DNA from: Amoebophrya sp. A120
Lineage: Eukaryota; Sar; Dinophyceae; Syndiniales; Amoebophryaceae
Length of the DNA stretch: 64,000 bases
Direction of reading: 5' to 3'
Assembly: GCA_905178155.1 (NCBI GenBank)
Contig: CAJINV010000008.1
Coordinates: forward strand, 1,550,001 to 1,614,000
Each line of letters starts with the position of its first letter. Positions within the stretch are counted from its first letter, which is position 1. A program made the position numbers and the translations under genes. This document shows, in pieces, positions 27,501 to 40,700 of the stretch. The notes beneath the pieces were generated by a model that did no database searches, had not been told where the DNA came from, and saw nothing but the letters and a program-made list of their open reading frames with translations.

Positions 27501-28381
27501 GAAGGGGATTTTGTCATGCAGGAAAGGCATGATAGAGACCTCAAAGAATCTGTCATGCTGGGTTTCGCATTCCAGACCTCATGGGTCATGGAAAACCTGC
27601 ATCACAAATCTTGCATTCTTCCAGACCCAGACATTTTTGCAATCCATAGAGCATGGCGATTGGCAATTTGAAGAACGTTGCCATCATCATCACCTCAGTG
27701 CTTATCTTCGGCAACACCTGCACCATTCTGCAGGTCTTCGGTTTTCTCACCATCTGCTTCGGTGTCTTCCTGAACGGGCAGTGGGGAAAAGAAATGAGGG
27801 GGCACGCCGCCGACAAAGAAGACGCAAAAAGAACTACTACTCCGCCAGATGAAGACCTGGAATCCGGGGCGAGGCCGCGTGGAAATATAGGATTTCAAAG
27901 TCGCACGGCGCTGGCGCCTTCCGGCTCCTCTACAACTTCCGCCGCACGTGTAGGCGGTGCGATCAATATCGACGAGATGAACAGCACCTCCCTACGTGAC
28001 ATCCACGATGAGCACTCAGCTCTTGAAACTACTGGTAGCTCGGCCTCGACGAGTCACTCCAAACACTCAACAAGCAGCAGCAACGGGAGTACCTCCGTCT
28101 CTAGAAGCGGGAACGCGATCTACTACACGAACCAGACATACAGTGCCGACGCGAGGACAGACGCAAAAATGCAGTCGTCCAGTACGCAAGATCTGCTGCA
28201 CATCCCCGCACCAGATCCCGCTCCAAATTTTGTCGGCAAAGCTGCTGGAGGAGGCCATTCTCATTACCTTCCCACTGCAGTAAAAGTAGAGCGAGAGGGC
28301 GACGCAACTTCTTCACCACCGCTCGGGGGTATAATAACGACGCAAGAAAGTCACAGTGCGTCAGTGGACCTGCTATCTTAG
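24585..28381 (+). CDS. Triose-phosphate/nucleotide-sugar transporter family (DMT superfamily) protein
   Basis: Probable membrane antiporter of phosphorylated metabolites or nucleotide sugars. Exons: 24585-25355, 25702-25783, 26005-26085, 26413-26493, 26809-27020, 27293-27386, 27654-28381. The start is uncertain. The frame is open from 24585 (GTG, just after a stop); the first ATG in it is 24945. That gives 682 or 562 aa, and an upstream exon is possible. Family marks include FHEMIQNTTPFWTLVVMVVV (TPT helix after FxQxxxxxTP), CGLGEVNFHLLG, SVTLLLYASPWN, and the last repeat GNLKNVAIIITSVLIFGN, rebuilt across an introner. About ten hydrophobic helices are expected. A hydrophilic insert of about 60 residues follows helix 2, and the roughly 180-residue C-tail is Ser/Thr-rich. 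Introns 25356-25701 and 26494-26808 are GT-AG; four others are introners. The substrate cannot be read from sequence. Confidence 0.85.
25784..25999 (+). mobile_element. Introner, singleton type (216 bp)
   Basis: TIR TATCGTAAGAAAAAACTG facing CAGTTTTTCCTTGCGATA, extended by TTTCACTGTGA. TSD TCCCA at 25779-25783 and 26000-26004. Excision joins LLFLYP to SFHEMIQ. It contains a TTTGTCATGC motif. Confidence 0.93.
26086..26407 (+). mobile_element. Introner, singleton type (322 bp)
   Basis: Left TATTACCATGAAAAATGCCC then CCACCCCC; the right end is its complement, ending CACTGTAATA. TSD CAACA at 26081-26085 and 26408-26412. Excision joins VGNTRYN to KWSYVAM. Confidence 0.93.
27021..27287 (+). mobile_element. 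Introner, family A (267 bp)
   Basis: Caps TATCAAATG and CATTTGATA with core TGTCTGGGTCTGGAAG. TSD CTCAA at 27016-27020 and 27288-27292. Excision joins SLPAQ to TYFAICV. No register of this junction gives GT-AG. Confidence 0.95.
27387..27648 (+). mobile_element. Introner, family A, second cap type (262 bp)
   Basis: Caps TATGGATTG and CAATCCATA with core TGTCTGGGTCTGGAAG. TSD GAGCA at 27382-27386 and 27649-27653. Excision gives GPLMSMAIGNLKN, exactly as expected for a TPT transporter. Confidence 0.96.
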
Positions 28382-29353
28382 AAATATATCGATACTCAGT
28401 GCAAAATCTTCTCTTGATGCTGTGGCTATCGCAGCTAACTTTATCTTGCCTGAATAAATTCAGTGCACACCAGCAAAGCACATGCAGTAAATTTTCCTAA
28501 CTCTGTCTTTAAGGAGGTCGAATTGATTTGCACTTCGTGCACCCTGTTTACGTTTGTGACGTACATGCTCCATGATTGTAGTTTTGTACGTGGCGAGCCT
28601 CGAGCCTCGAAAGCTCGCCGATGCGATGCTTGATTTTGCGCAGAAAAGACCTAGGGGAATCCGTCGATGAGGACACGCGGGAGCTGCTTGGCGCGAGCTC
28701 CCGCTCCACCAAACACACGTCCAGTGGGAGCGATCTCGAAGCTCAGGTCACATCGACACGACGTGTGATGCAGATTTTGACTTAGGGGGGGGGCGGAGTT
28801 CCACTTGAAAAGCGTGCTTTTTCACGAGCCAGTACATAAAACTTCTTCTGCGTCTGCTCCTAGAGAAAACGCAGCAAATGAACTCCTTCTGTGATACTTC
28901 TAGACTGAATCTGCCCCTGCCAATTGGATGCTAGTACGTAGTGCTGTGCACGGAACGAACTCCTGACCCCAGCTGTTCTTGAGTCTGGAGATAGATTAAT
29001 AGTCATCGTGTTCATCGAATCTCGAGAATGAAAAATATACGTGCCCTGTTATAGCCCCATTTGTTATATTTTTTGTAGTCTCGTTGGAGGTGGATTTTCA
29101 CCCATCGTACTTGTTGGCACCTTAAATTTTTCTTGTGCAAATGAATTATTGTACAGCTTCATGTCGTGCAGGTGCATCTACAATACCATTTTTTCCGTCC
29201 TCCCTTACAGAGATGATCCACGTTGTGCGAGCATTTGCATACTTGCGTCTTCGAGTCCTCCGTACAGATCTTGTCCCGCGATGTATTACAGCTATGAGTT
29301 TCATCCGGCAAATCCTTTGAAAATCAACTTCAAAACTGTTTCCTTACGTATCT
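28382..29353. other. Intergenic region
   Basis: No supported gene or RNA. Some AT-rich runs and a homopolymeric G stretch near 28785. Confidence 0.4.
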
Positions 29354-30147
29354 ATGGATAACGCCGGGGCCGCTGGCCGTGGCCCCCCAGGTGGCATTCT
29401 ACCAACGACGATGGAAGATGTCCGCAGTTCAGCAGCGCAGGCCCGCGAGCTGCTAGCGCCGGGCGATGACGACGGAGACCTTCTTGAGAATTGTTGCCCA
29501 CGCCTCTCGTACAAGCAACGAATCACCGGATGGGCCGCATGCTTCGCTGTGGGGACCATAATAAGTGTAGAGCAAGCATATAATTTCAGCAAGATTTTTA
29601 TCTTTACACATGATCGATGCATGATGATGTGTCGCCGCGTGTGCGACAATAACGAACAAACTCGGTTTCCTCATTCATAATTCTCACCACGAGTCAAGTA
29701 ATAGTTCTCGTTCTTCTAGCACCAGCACACCATAGAGGAGCTGGAGCATAGAATTACTTGTTGACAACTTCCACAGATTGTAATTCATTGTCTTTACGAC
29801 AGCTCGCAGCGTCCCACCGGTTTCACAGGGACCCCGGCGCTTTTGCTCGGCTATACACCCTAGGAAATTTAGTGGCGCTCTCGGGATCTTTCTTTCTGAT
29901 GGGACCAGCTGCGCAGCTCAAGCGAATGCTGGACAAGGAGCGGAGGTGGACCGTCTTCGCATTGATTATCCTCTTTACCAGCACCATCACCGTTTCGGTG
30001 TTGCTAGACGCGACCAAGTTCAGCACCCGGATATTAATTTTGTTTCTTGTCCTTTTCCAGTACGCGGCCATGACGTGGTACACTTTGAGTTACATCCCAT
30101 ACGCCAGATCTTGTGTTACGAACTGTCTTCGGGGCTTGCTCTTCTAG
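29354..30147 (+). CDS. SFT2-family vesicle transport protein
   Basis: Spliced product of 182 aa from exons 29354-29564 and 29810-30147. The family (SFT2/GOT1-like) acts in retrograde endosome-to-Golgi vesicle traffic and has four membrane helices. The first exon has a hydrophilic N-terminus, then LSYKQRITGWAACFAVGTII. The second has FARLYTLGNLVALSGSFFLM, GPAAQLKRMLDKERR, and TWYTLSYIPYAR near the end. These match the family's pattern, including the LYTLGN and YSLSYIPFAR signatures. The intron is GT-AG at 29565-29809. The chosen acceptor keeps the frame; another AG seven bases upstream does not. No introner interrupts it. Confidence 0.9.
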
Positions 30148-31768
30148 CAAAACCCGTCCTGTTCATGCTGTACTATCGACATGCATATTATACCAATGTA
30201 TGTGCGTGCGTCCGCGAGGAAGGCCGGCATAATAATCAGCACGGTCGCCGAAAGTGCTTCCTCGCCCACCCCCCGGGGAGGGGATCCTTGACCTGTGGCG
30301 CTGGGAGCGGGTGTCCACTACATGATGACGATGATGATGAAACCACACCGCAGCTATATCGTGCTTATTGAAAAACTGCGCCATACAAAACTATTTCCAC
30401 AGCAGCAGGCCACAAGAACCAAAGCATATTCTTCAAGGCAATCGGAGGGTCGGTGCTCTATTCGGTCCTCACGGTGCCAACAGTTGTTCGTACAGCGACC
30501 GCCTACTGCCACTACTTTGAAAAGACGCAAATGCATGCCAGCACTTGTTCTTCCCCCATCGCCATTTGATGGGAACGAGAACGCTGTGTCAGTTACCGTC
30601 CTCGTTTTTGTTGGTTGTGGTTTTTGCACCTGCTGGTGCTGGTGCCTTCTTGGTGCATTCCGTTTTTCGCGTTCTTTCAAAAATTTGTCCTGGTTCCGGT
30701 ACTACGGCTCCTTTTACTATCCCTGGCAACTTCTACAGCTACAACGTGGCCGTGAGGAACATGTCGCCTCCCTCTGAGAGTGAGAGAAGTTCAAGTTGAA
30801 GTTACTGTTCCGTTGTCGTGCCAACATACTTACTTACTATATTGATCCCGCATCGGTGCTTCATTTCGTCGTCTTGACGAGAAGTCTTTGTCGTAACCCA
30901 CTGCCCTCTGTCTCTGTACTTGATTGATAGAACCGGCATCGGTCCATCATCTCATGAACTGCTTCGAGTGGCCGCTGGATATTCTATGCAATGAGTTGAA
31001 ATTGTAAATTTGTTGTTTCAAAAAAACAAAATAGTTTCACCTTCTGTCGAGTTGTACAACCAAAAGATTGCTGTTTGCGAAACGTAAAGCCTTTTGTCTT
31101 TGACAGTCGTGAAGATCTTCGTATAGACTTCTTCACGATTCATCCTCACATCAAGATGGAATGACTCAGTTTGGTCGTTTTTTCATTCTTGCACCGCCTG
31201 CAGCAGAACAAGCTGGCGTTTTCAACAGTAAAGGTTATTCAGTTTCGCGATCGAAAAACTCATTGTTTGCTGGAAGTAAGTATGCAAGTAACTACTTCTT
31301 GGTATGACAGTTTCTGTTTCGCTCTGGCGATTATAGTTTCTCTTTTTTTTTGCTAAATTCAAAAAAGACCGGTATCGTACCGTAAGCCTTTCAAGTCTTG
31401 TTTCATCATTCGTTTTGTAGTACTAGTCCTGTTTGCTACTAGTAGATCTACAAGCAATTACATATCCAAAGAAGTTCACTTTACATGCATCTTCTTGAGT
31501 TATTGATGCTTGTTGTTTGTGCCTGGCTTACTCTTGTCAAGCACACACTGAGACTCTCGCCATTTTGAAACAGGTCGTCAACTTTGTCCTGCTTCACTGG
31601 GCGATTTGAGATTTTTTTTTGCCTTTGACTTCTTGATTTTGCCGGCGTTCCCATCTTTTTCGTGCTTCATTACATAAGTACTAAATAACGCTACTTCACT
31701 TTTTCAACGTACAAATTTTGCATTTTTTTTTCCCAATATCGTCTTCGCTTACGTGCTAGTTTGCGAAG
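30148..31768. other. Intergenic region
   Basis: No gene called. A short open block at 30408-30566 follows a CCACAG acceptor-like site and has a hydrophobic stretch, but I could not connect it to other exons. The rest is AT-rich. Confidence 0.4.
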
Positions 31769-34700
31769 ATGGTGTTTCTATTTTCACGTCGGTTCGACGC
31801 ATATCAAACGTAAAAATGTCTGGGTCTGGAAGAATTCATGTTTGTCATGCTTGTCTGGCATGACTCTTAGATCTGTCATGCACATTACCCAAGAGCTCCG
31901 CTTTTCTGTGATGCAGAAGCGCAGTTTGTCATGCAGAATAGGCAACACCTAGGACCTCAGAAACTTGTCATGCTGAGCCAGCATTTGCAGCCTCATCATG
32001 AGACGCCACCCAGCATCACAAGTTTCCAGACCCAGACACTTTTGCACTTGATAACGCAGCTGCTCGGACTACTCTAATCGGTCTCGCGTTTTTGGGAGGA
32101 CAACAGCTCCTCCTCTCCGTTTATCACATGTAAAATCACAATTTCCCGCAGGCACATCATCAATTGCAATTTGCAACGCGCTTGCGGACGTACGTAAAAG
32201 GCTTGCAGGTTGGCAGGCACGTGCTGGGTCGTCTGGTCGTCCTGACATGCACTGGATATTGAGCTCAAGGCTGAGTCGGGTGATAGTGATTTTACACATG
32301 ATAGCGCTGCTGGTTTCTACTCATCCAGTGGTCGAACTATACCATATCGAATGTGAACATGTATATGCCTCTGTCATCTGGATGAAAGAATGTTTTCACA
32401 CAACTTGAACTTGTCATGCGATTTTCAGTTTGGCGACCAAATCAACACTTACATTCGGATTCCGCGACAGTCGTTAAAATTGTTTTCTTGTGCGCGAAAG
32501 CTGATGTGAAGACAAAACAAATGCTTAATGTGGTTTTGGCGTCACGTCGTCAGCGAACCTTTACAACGAGTGAAAAAATTCCAAGAAGCTTCGGATCCAG
32601 GTGACTAAGTAGAGACATATTTTCTTGTACAGGATACACTGCAGCAGTCGGCTCATGGAGCAGGCGACATTGGTCCGCCTCGTGCAGCTCGTGCAGCCAC
32701 AAAATACAACCAGGTGCTCCTCCAGGACGGGCTCCATACCTCAACCCGCGGCGGAAATCGGGAAGTACGTTCTGAGAAATCTAGTTCAGGTTCAACATCA
32801 TCATCTTCCTCTTTATCATCGTCCATGAATTTGTTTTCGATGAAAGCGAGCGTGAAGGATTGGTGGACGTCGATGCAGCACAGCCTGATCCCTCCCGTGC
32901 CATCTCTGGAAGACCAAGACAAAAAGATTTGCGACCAGTTTGTCGGGTGCTACAAGGTGCCGGAGAATCTGACCATCACGGTGGACACGAGCCGCTTTCT
33001 CCCGGACAGCGACAATCCGAACGAGCCGGGTCCGCTGCCCTTTCCCACCACGCCGGTGAAGTGCGCGGCGTACTGCTACGAAACGGGGCTCTGGCCCGAA
33101 ATGGTGTACATTGCCGACGGCGGCAACACCTGCCTGTGCTCGGTGGAAGGTCCCGAGACGAAGCAGCTCCGCGCGGCCTTCGTGCCGGTGTCGCCCACGA
33201 AGTGCCGGACCGCCATGTGCGAGGAGACGGACTTCGAGTTCCACGGCCACGAGAAGAACTACTGCGGCGGGAGTATTTCCACCGACATTTTCTCCGTCTA
33301 CCGCTGGCACGTGTGCGACAAGAAAACTCCCCTGGACAACCCGGTCGACAACAAGTGCCGGTGCGACTTCGGCCTCGGCGCGACGGGGGTCGACTGCCAG
33401 GTGGACATGGCCACCAAGTTATCGGCATGGCAAATTATAAGATATTATCTGGGTCTGGAATAAAACTGGTGCACCGCCGCTTGTCTTCATGAGCATTTTA
33501 CATGACCCAAGTTGTCTACTGCGGTGTAAATGCATGCTATAGCGTCACAGAAGATTTTCCGATTCCTTCTTGATGCCTCTCTCGCATCGAACACGCCCTC
33601 TCCGCGGAGCAAAAACTGAACTCCGCCTACTGCTCAGGCAAAAATACCAACTCCTTTAGAATCGAAAAGAAGCATCAGAAGTTTCGTTCAGACTTCCGGA
33701 CCCAGGAAGAGACATATTTGCAATGCATACAAGTGTATGGAATGCAACGAGGGGTACCATTTGAACGACACGGACCTGCACAGCGAGTACATCGACTGTC
33801 TCGAGTATCAAAAGAAAAAAGCTCGTCACGATCACTCATGGGCATTTTTGCAATACAAAATTGTCTGTCATGCGTAAAAATCCATCACAGCCACACTTCA
33901 TAAGGGATTTTCCTAGTGTTTCTGCAATACAAGGAGAAGTTGTGACGCTAAAAAGATTTGTAATGCAAAGCCTGCAACTTAGTGACTGTGACAAACTTTT
34001 TTCAATCCATATCGAGAACGTCTGCACCTGCCAGCACGGCCTCGGCAGCGTGAACAAGCAGTGCCCGACCCACGACCTGCCGAAGTGCGCGAGCTGCTTC
34101 GTATGAAAGCCTCAGAATGGAAATCCTCAAAGTGGAAATAATTTGTGATGCATGAAATGCACGGCAAAAAAGACTGTGTTGCAGAGGACACAATGGAGAC
34201 CGACTATTGTCCTGTTAGGGGTTCAGAACTGGGCTGCTGATTAGCACGAGAGAAGGGCACCCCTTTGCCTACCTAGCATGACAGACATGCTTTGAGTGCC
34301 CGGAAAATTTGTCATGCGCCGACTAGAAATGGCACTTGATCTGGAGTCGCTTTTTTGCATTACAAATTATTTCAACTTTGACGATTTCCAACCTGAGGCT
34401 TTCATACTTCGAGGAAAAGGGGTACACGCTGGACCGGGATCTGTGCCGGCTGCGGCAGTGCACCTTATCAAATGCAAAAATGTCTGGGTCTGGAAGATTG
34501 CGAGATTTGTCATGCATATTTCGGACCACGCAAATGGTGTCTGATGCAGGCAAAAACATCACAGGTTTTGAGCACGCCTCATGATGCCTGTCCCGCATGA
34601 GAAACTTGCTACTTGCGTACCAAGAAGTGGGCAGCTTTTGGCGCTCATGCAACACAAATTTTTGTCTGTTCCAGATTTTGCATCACAAGTTCCAACTCTT

Positions 34701-37700
34701 CCAGACCCAGACATTTTTGCATTTGATACACCTGCAAGAACGGCAACGCCGACGTCGGCGTCCCTTGCGAGATCGACGCAACGCCCTCGTGCGAGTCGTG
34801 CGACCCCGGCTACTTCCTGCCGAACGGAACCAAGCACTTCGACGGCGGTTGCAAGCGCAAGCAGTGCACCTGCGCGAACGGGTTCCCCACCAATGGTACC
34901 GCGTGTCCCGAGCATGGGTTCGAGAAGTGCCTGTTCTGTGCGGACGGGTTCTACCTAACGGAGGACTTCACTTGCGAACTCAAGAAGTGCACGTGCAGCA
35001 ACGGCGTGGCGGCGGAGGGCACGGACTGTCCCATGCACAACACCGAATTCTGCATGAGTTGCGATGAGCCGGGGGGCTATGTGCTGGAGAACAACAAGTG
35101 CCATCGGCGACACTGCACCTGCGAACACGGGAAGGAGCGGTGGGGCCTGCCGTGCACCATCGACGGGGAGCACCAGTGCGCCAGCTGTATGGCGTTCTCA
35201 AACGTTACACTCTCAACTGTTACATGGATTTCTAATGCAACAACAGAAATAGCGAAGGTGGCAATATTGCTGCTTTCGCATCACAGATTTGACACAGATT
35301 ATCATGCTTTTTAGCCCTTCGAAAATTTGTCATGCTAACCACCTTGATCAAGTGGAGGCTGATGGCAATTTTGCATGACAAATCCGTGCAACAATTGAGA
35401 ACGTAACAGTTGAGAATGCCATAAGCTGCGACGCTGGGTTCGCGTTGAAGCCTCCGGTATCCTGTGCAAAAGTATCGCACTCGCAGTAATTGCATTTATG
35501 CATTACGAATCTCTTTATCAAGGCAAATCAGCATCACAAATTTGATTTGTAATGCTTGGCTAATTTGTAATGCTAATGCATTTATACGAGTGCGATACTT
35601 TAACTTTTGCAATCCATACCCGGCGGCATTCGACAAAATCACCGAGCACGGGCAGACCTGTGCGGGGCACCCGTTGCAGATCGGCGAAGGCGACTCAAAG
35701 TACTCGGAGTTCGCCGTTCCGAAGGGTTTCTGGAGCGTGAACGTGTGTCAGGACTTGTGTCAGAACGACCCGGGCTGCATGTTTTTCGTTTTTTCCGAGG
35801 ACAAGCTGTGTGCGCTTTTTGAAACGTGTGCGAATTTTGTCCCGGCCGGTCCAAAGTACGGCGACGCCGTTGTGTTCAGGAAAAACACGGCAAACGACGA
35901 GCCGCCTGGCACCTCTGACGTCACGCAGTGCATGGCGAAAAACTGTACCTGCGAACACGGTCTCCCGGTCGGAGCGGCCGAATGTCCGGCAGAAGGCGAG
36001 CCCTTCTGCGACAGTTGCGCGGCGGGGTACCACATGGAGGGAAGCGTGCTCGACCACACGCTGACGCGGCGGTGCGACGAGAATGTGTGCGTATGCCCGC
36101 ATGGAACCGGAGCCACCAACACCGGGTGCGAGAAGCACGGCAGTCTTTTCTGCGTCAGCTGCAACGAGCCGGATGGCTACTTTCTCGAAAACCACAGTTG
36201 TCGACTCCGGCAGTGCGTCTGCGAAAATGGTGCGGGCGAGGTAGGCAAGGATTGCTCGCAGGACAAGAATCACGAATGCCACCCGGAAAAGTGCGCCGTG
36301 GGGCACTACCACAAGAAAAGCGGAAACAGCGAACAATCCTTCTGCCCTTTGAAGGAATGCACGTGCGAAAACGGGGAGGCCTTCAAGGGGGCGCAGTGTG
36401 ATCAGCACGGTATGGAGAAGTGTTCCAAATGCGACGACGGCTTCCATTTGAACCACGCCACGCACGAATGCGAGCAAAACGTCTGCGAGTGTGGAAACGG
36501 CGAACCGGCGAAGCAGCTGCAATGCCCGCAACACGGGGAGCCGGGGTGTGCGACCTGCGACGAAGGTTTCCACATGTTTGGAGGCAAGGAAGTAGCTGCG
36601 GGTCTTCTCGGCGGCAAGGACGAGCACGGTTGTCCCGCAGGATCCGCGGCCGTTGCGTTCCGCGGCCAATATTTGGGTGCGGACATTGGCGGCTGTGGCT
36701 TGCATGGGTGCGGTGCCCGCTACAAGTACCCCACCATTGAAAGCTGCATCGAAGCCTGCAAGGCGGATTCTCGCTGCAAGGCATTCAATTGGGCTCCCAA
36801 AAACGGCGATCGAAATCACCGCCAGCACAAAGTTTGTACCTTGTACAACCATGCCAGACCGAACCAGCTCTGGCCGGGCGGCGACGGAAAGATGCACGCG
36901 ATTCTTTGCGAGATGAAAACCCAGGGAGCAGATCAGCAGGGCTGCCCCAAAGGCTCCAAAGCAGTCGCTTTCCGCGGCCAGTACCTCGGTGCGGATATCG
37001 GCGGCTGTGGGCTGCGTGGCTGCGGGGCGCGCTACAAGTACCCGACAAAGGAAAGCTGCCTTGCCGCCTGCAAAAAGGATTCGCGCTGCAAGGCGTTCAA
37101 CTGGGCCCCAAAAAATGGCGATCGGAATCACCGCCAGCACAAGGTTTGCACCCTGTATAACCATGCCAGACCCAATCAACTGTGGCCCGGTGGGGACGGC
37201 AAAATGCACGCAATTCTTTGCGAAATGTCGAGAGATGTTGACGGTGAAGACGAGTCTGCATCCGCTACGCTCCGGATTGGCGCAGAGTGCGCAATGAACA
37301 AGTGCACTTGCGAAAATGGACAGGGCGCCGAAGCAGACGACTGCCCAAAACACGACGAGCCAAAGTGCGTCAGCTGCGACGACAAGGCCGGCTATACGCT
37401 GGAGGACATCAGTTGCAGAGAGAAGAAGTGCACCTGCGGCAATGGGGTGGGATCTATCGGGAAGCCGTGCCCCGAGGACAACAAAGAGCACTGCGCGAGC
37501 TGCGAGGGCGGCTTTCACCTAGATGCTGCCGCGTGTGTGGAGAACGTGTGTACGTGTCCGAACGGAAGCGCAACGAGAGAAAAGATGTGTGCGGAGCACG
37601 AGCAGCCGGGGTGTGAGAAGTGCAACGACGGCTTCCATGTCGAGGGCTCGATTTCTGTTCCGGACCCGAACGGCTGTCCGGCGGGCTCCGTCGCGTTGAA

Positions 37701-40700
37701 GTACCGCGGCCGCTACAAGGGCGTGGCAATCGGCGGCTGTGGCATGTTCGGTTGTAACGCCCGTTACGACTATCCCACGATTGAAAGTTGCTACGAGGCC
37801 TGCGCCCAAACGCCGAGGTGCAAAAGCTTCGAATGGGCACCGTTGAACGGAGACAGAAACCACGTGGACAAAAAAGTATATCTTGTTGCAATCAGCTCAG
37901 TCACTTGGCCTTATTTACTCACTGAGCAGTTGTTGACCTCTCGACTGTGACCTCCTGAAATGCTCAGCAAAATGCTGCGCCAGCATCAAACGCTTTGGCT
38001 TTATACGAGAGGTCAAAGTGGAAAAATTTAATTTCCGATGAGTGACAAGCTCCAGCTGTAGAACCAGATTAAGTATCTGACTCGATAAGTATGCATCTCG
38101 ATATTTGACAGGTGTGTGGAATGTGGCCGCACGCGAACCCGAACAGCTTGTGGCCGGGCGGCGACGGGCAGTATCACATGATCCTTTGCAAGATGGGCGC
38201 TTCTCCGATTGGTTCCGGTACCGTGAGCTCCATTCAACTGAAAGGGCGTTTAGGGCAGGAGAAGGTTCGCATCAACGCGCGGGACAGCAAAGTAGAGTAC
38301 CGGCTGGCGAAGGGCGACAAGTCGTACGACCTGCCCACGCCGGTGAACGAGTATCATGAGAAAAAAGTGTATACAGTTACACATTTGTTGGAGTTTCTGC
38401 ATCACAAATTTTCCCTGTTTGGCACAGAAAACTTGTAGTGCGAAGATCATAAGGGAAAACAGGAAGGAAACGAGGCTCCCAAGCATTTCCTGCATGAGAA
38501 AGGTTGTCTGTGTTGCCGGTCTTGCAACACAATGCGCAACTGTAACACTTTTTTGTTGCGATAACGAGGGCGAGGAGTTTAGTATCGAGTTTCTGAACGA
38601 CAATGGCCCCAGGGACGTGTTTGTAACCGAGGCGGACAAGTTTCTGATTCGCACGGGCAAGCGCTCCTGGCCCTCGTGCCCCACATTCACGGCAATTTTC
38701 CGGGGCGGTCGGTGCGACTTGGTGCGCAAAGGCGTATTCGCCTGGCGGACCAAGTACTTTTTGACCGCGAAGGCGAGCACCGATGGTCCCGGGAAGTTTT
38801 GCAAGAAAAATGAGTGCACGTGCGACCACGGGGTCGGCTGCGAGGCCGACCGCTGCCCCGAGCACCAGTCGCCCAAATGCGCCTCTTGCAACGACCAGGC
38901 CGGCTACGTGCTTGACGGCGAGGAAGACACGTGCGTGCCAAAAGTTTGCAAATGTTTGAACGGAGAACCCGCGAAACTTGCCGCCTGCCCGCACAATAAA
39001 GATCCCAAGTGCGCCAAGTGCGACGCTGGGTTCCACCTCACGCCGGACTTTAAGTGCGAGGAAAATGCCTGCAAGTGCGACCATGGCCAGCCCACCATGG
39101 GTTTAACGTGCGAAAAGCATGGCGCTGTCGATTGCGAAAGCTGCGACGACGGTTACCACCAGCGCGCACTAGCTCCAGGGCTGCAGGCGGATAATTTATC
39201 TAGTGGGGCGGAAAGTAAGCAGTTCGAGTGTGCGCTCAACGAGTGCAAATGTGCGCATGGCAAGGCCGCGGTTGGCAAAAAATGTCCGCAGACGGGGGAG
39301 CCGAAGTGCGAATCTTGCGACGAACAAGCGGGCTTTTCCCTCACCGAGGACTCGCTGTGCGAGAAGCGGAAGTGCCTCTGCGAGCACGGGGAGGCGGCAG
39401 TTGGCCAAGCGTGTCCGAAGACGGGCGATGCGAAATGCGTGAAGTGCGACAAGGGTTACCTCTTGGACGAGGAGGATGGTATCTGCAAGGAACCCGAATC
39501 GAAAACGTTGAGCCTGCAAACCGGAAAAGCCACGTGGATTGGGTGCTTCAAGGACGACAAGAGCCGCTCCATGAAGCGGTACATCGGGAACCAGATGACC
39601 GTGGAGGGCTGCAAAGCCGCCTGCAGTCACTACGACTATTTCGCAATTCAGTACGGCACCGAGTGCCGGTGCGCAAACAAGTTCGAGTTTGCGAAATACG
39701 TCGAACAAGGTCCGGACCAGAAATACGGAAAGGCGAGCACGTTCGACTGCAAGTTGTGTGAGGAAGACAAGGCGCTAAAGCCGTCGGACCCGAAGGCAAA
39801 GTGGTGCGGTGGCGGATGGCGAAACTCCGTGTACGAACACAAACGCGATGTGGAGTTATCAAAAGGGAAAAAAACCCCTCCCCATATCAAAACGAAATTT
39901 CTGATGTTGGATTTGCGTACACAAATCAGCCTTGTCTTGCAGTAGAGGACTGCAGGCCCATATCATGCCTGCGTGGAGAGGTTTTGGCCTAGGCGCTCAG
40001 CATGACAAAGGTCTATGCCTTAGGCCCATCAGCATCACAAAGCGCCGGAATAATCCGGGGGGCCTTCTGGGTTCGCCTTCTTGCAAGGCAGTGGCGATTT
40101 GTGACCACAAATCACCATCACAAATTTCCAAAAGTGTGCCTTTTCAATATGGGGAGGGGGAGTTTTTCCTTCTCATAGGAGTACGTCGGATGCTACAAGG
40201 ATACCGGCGACCGCGCCTTGAAAATGGTCGGGTGGAGCGAGATATCCTGTGCAAAATTATCGTACTCGTATTCTTGCAGTCATGCATTACAAATCTTTTC
40301 CTGAAGGTAGATTCGCATTACAAATTTTATTTCTCATGCTGAGGAAATTTGTACTGGATTTATACGAGTACGATACTTTTGCAGTTCATACGAGACCTTG
40401 GAAACGTGCGCGGATAAGTGTTCGAAAGCGAACTACGACTACTTTGCCCTGCAGTGGGGCACGCAATGCGGCTGTGGGAATGGGATGGACAAGAAAAAAC
40501 ACGGCGACAAGATCGACGATGGCAAGTAAAGATGATGTGCGAATTATATCGTTGCTTATTCCTATTCGCATAGTGAGCTCGATGATAGAGATAGGGAAAA
40601 AAAAAGTGTGACTTTGGTCACATCGATCCGTTAGGTTTCCGATACACTGCTCCACAACACACAAACAACTGTTCTACAACCATTAGGTGCAACCACAAGG

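Noticed and set aside
30408-30566. Possible membrane-protein exon after SFT2
   Set aside because: It is preceded by an acceptor-like site, but I found no partner exon, start or family match.
35695-37518. 607-codon minus-strand frame
   Set aside because: Shadow of the GC-rich exon on the + strand, which carries regular Cys repeats.
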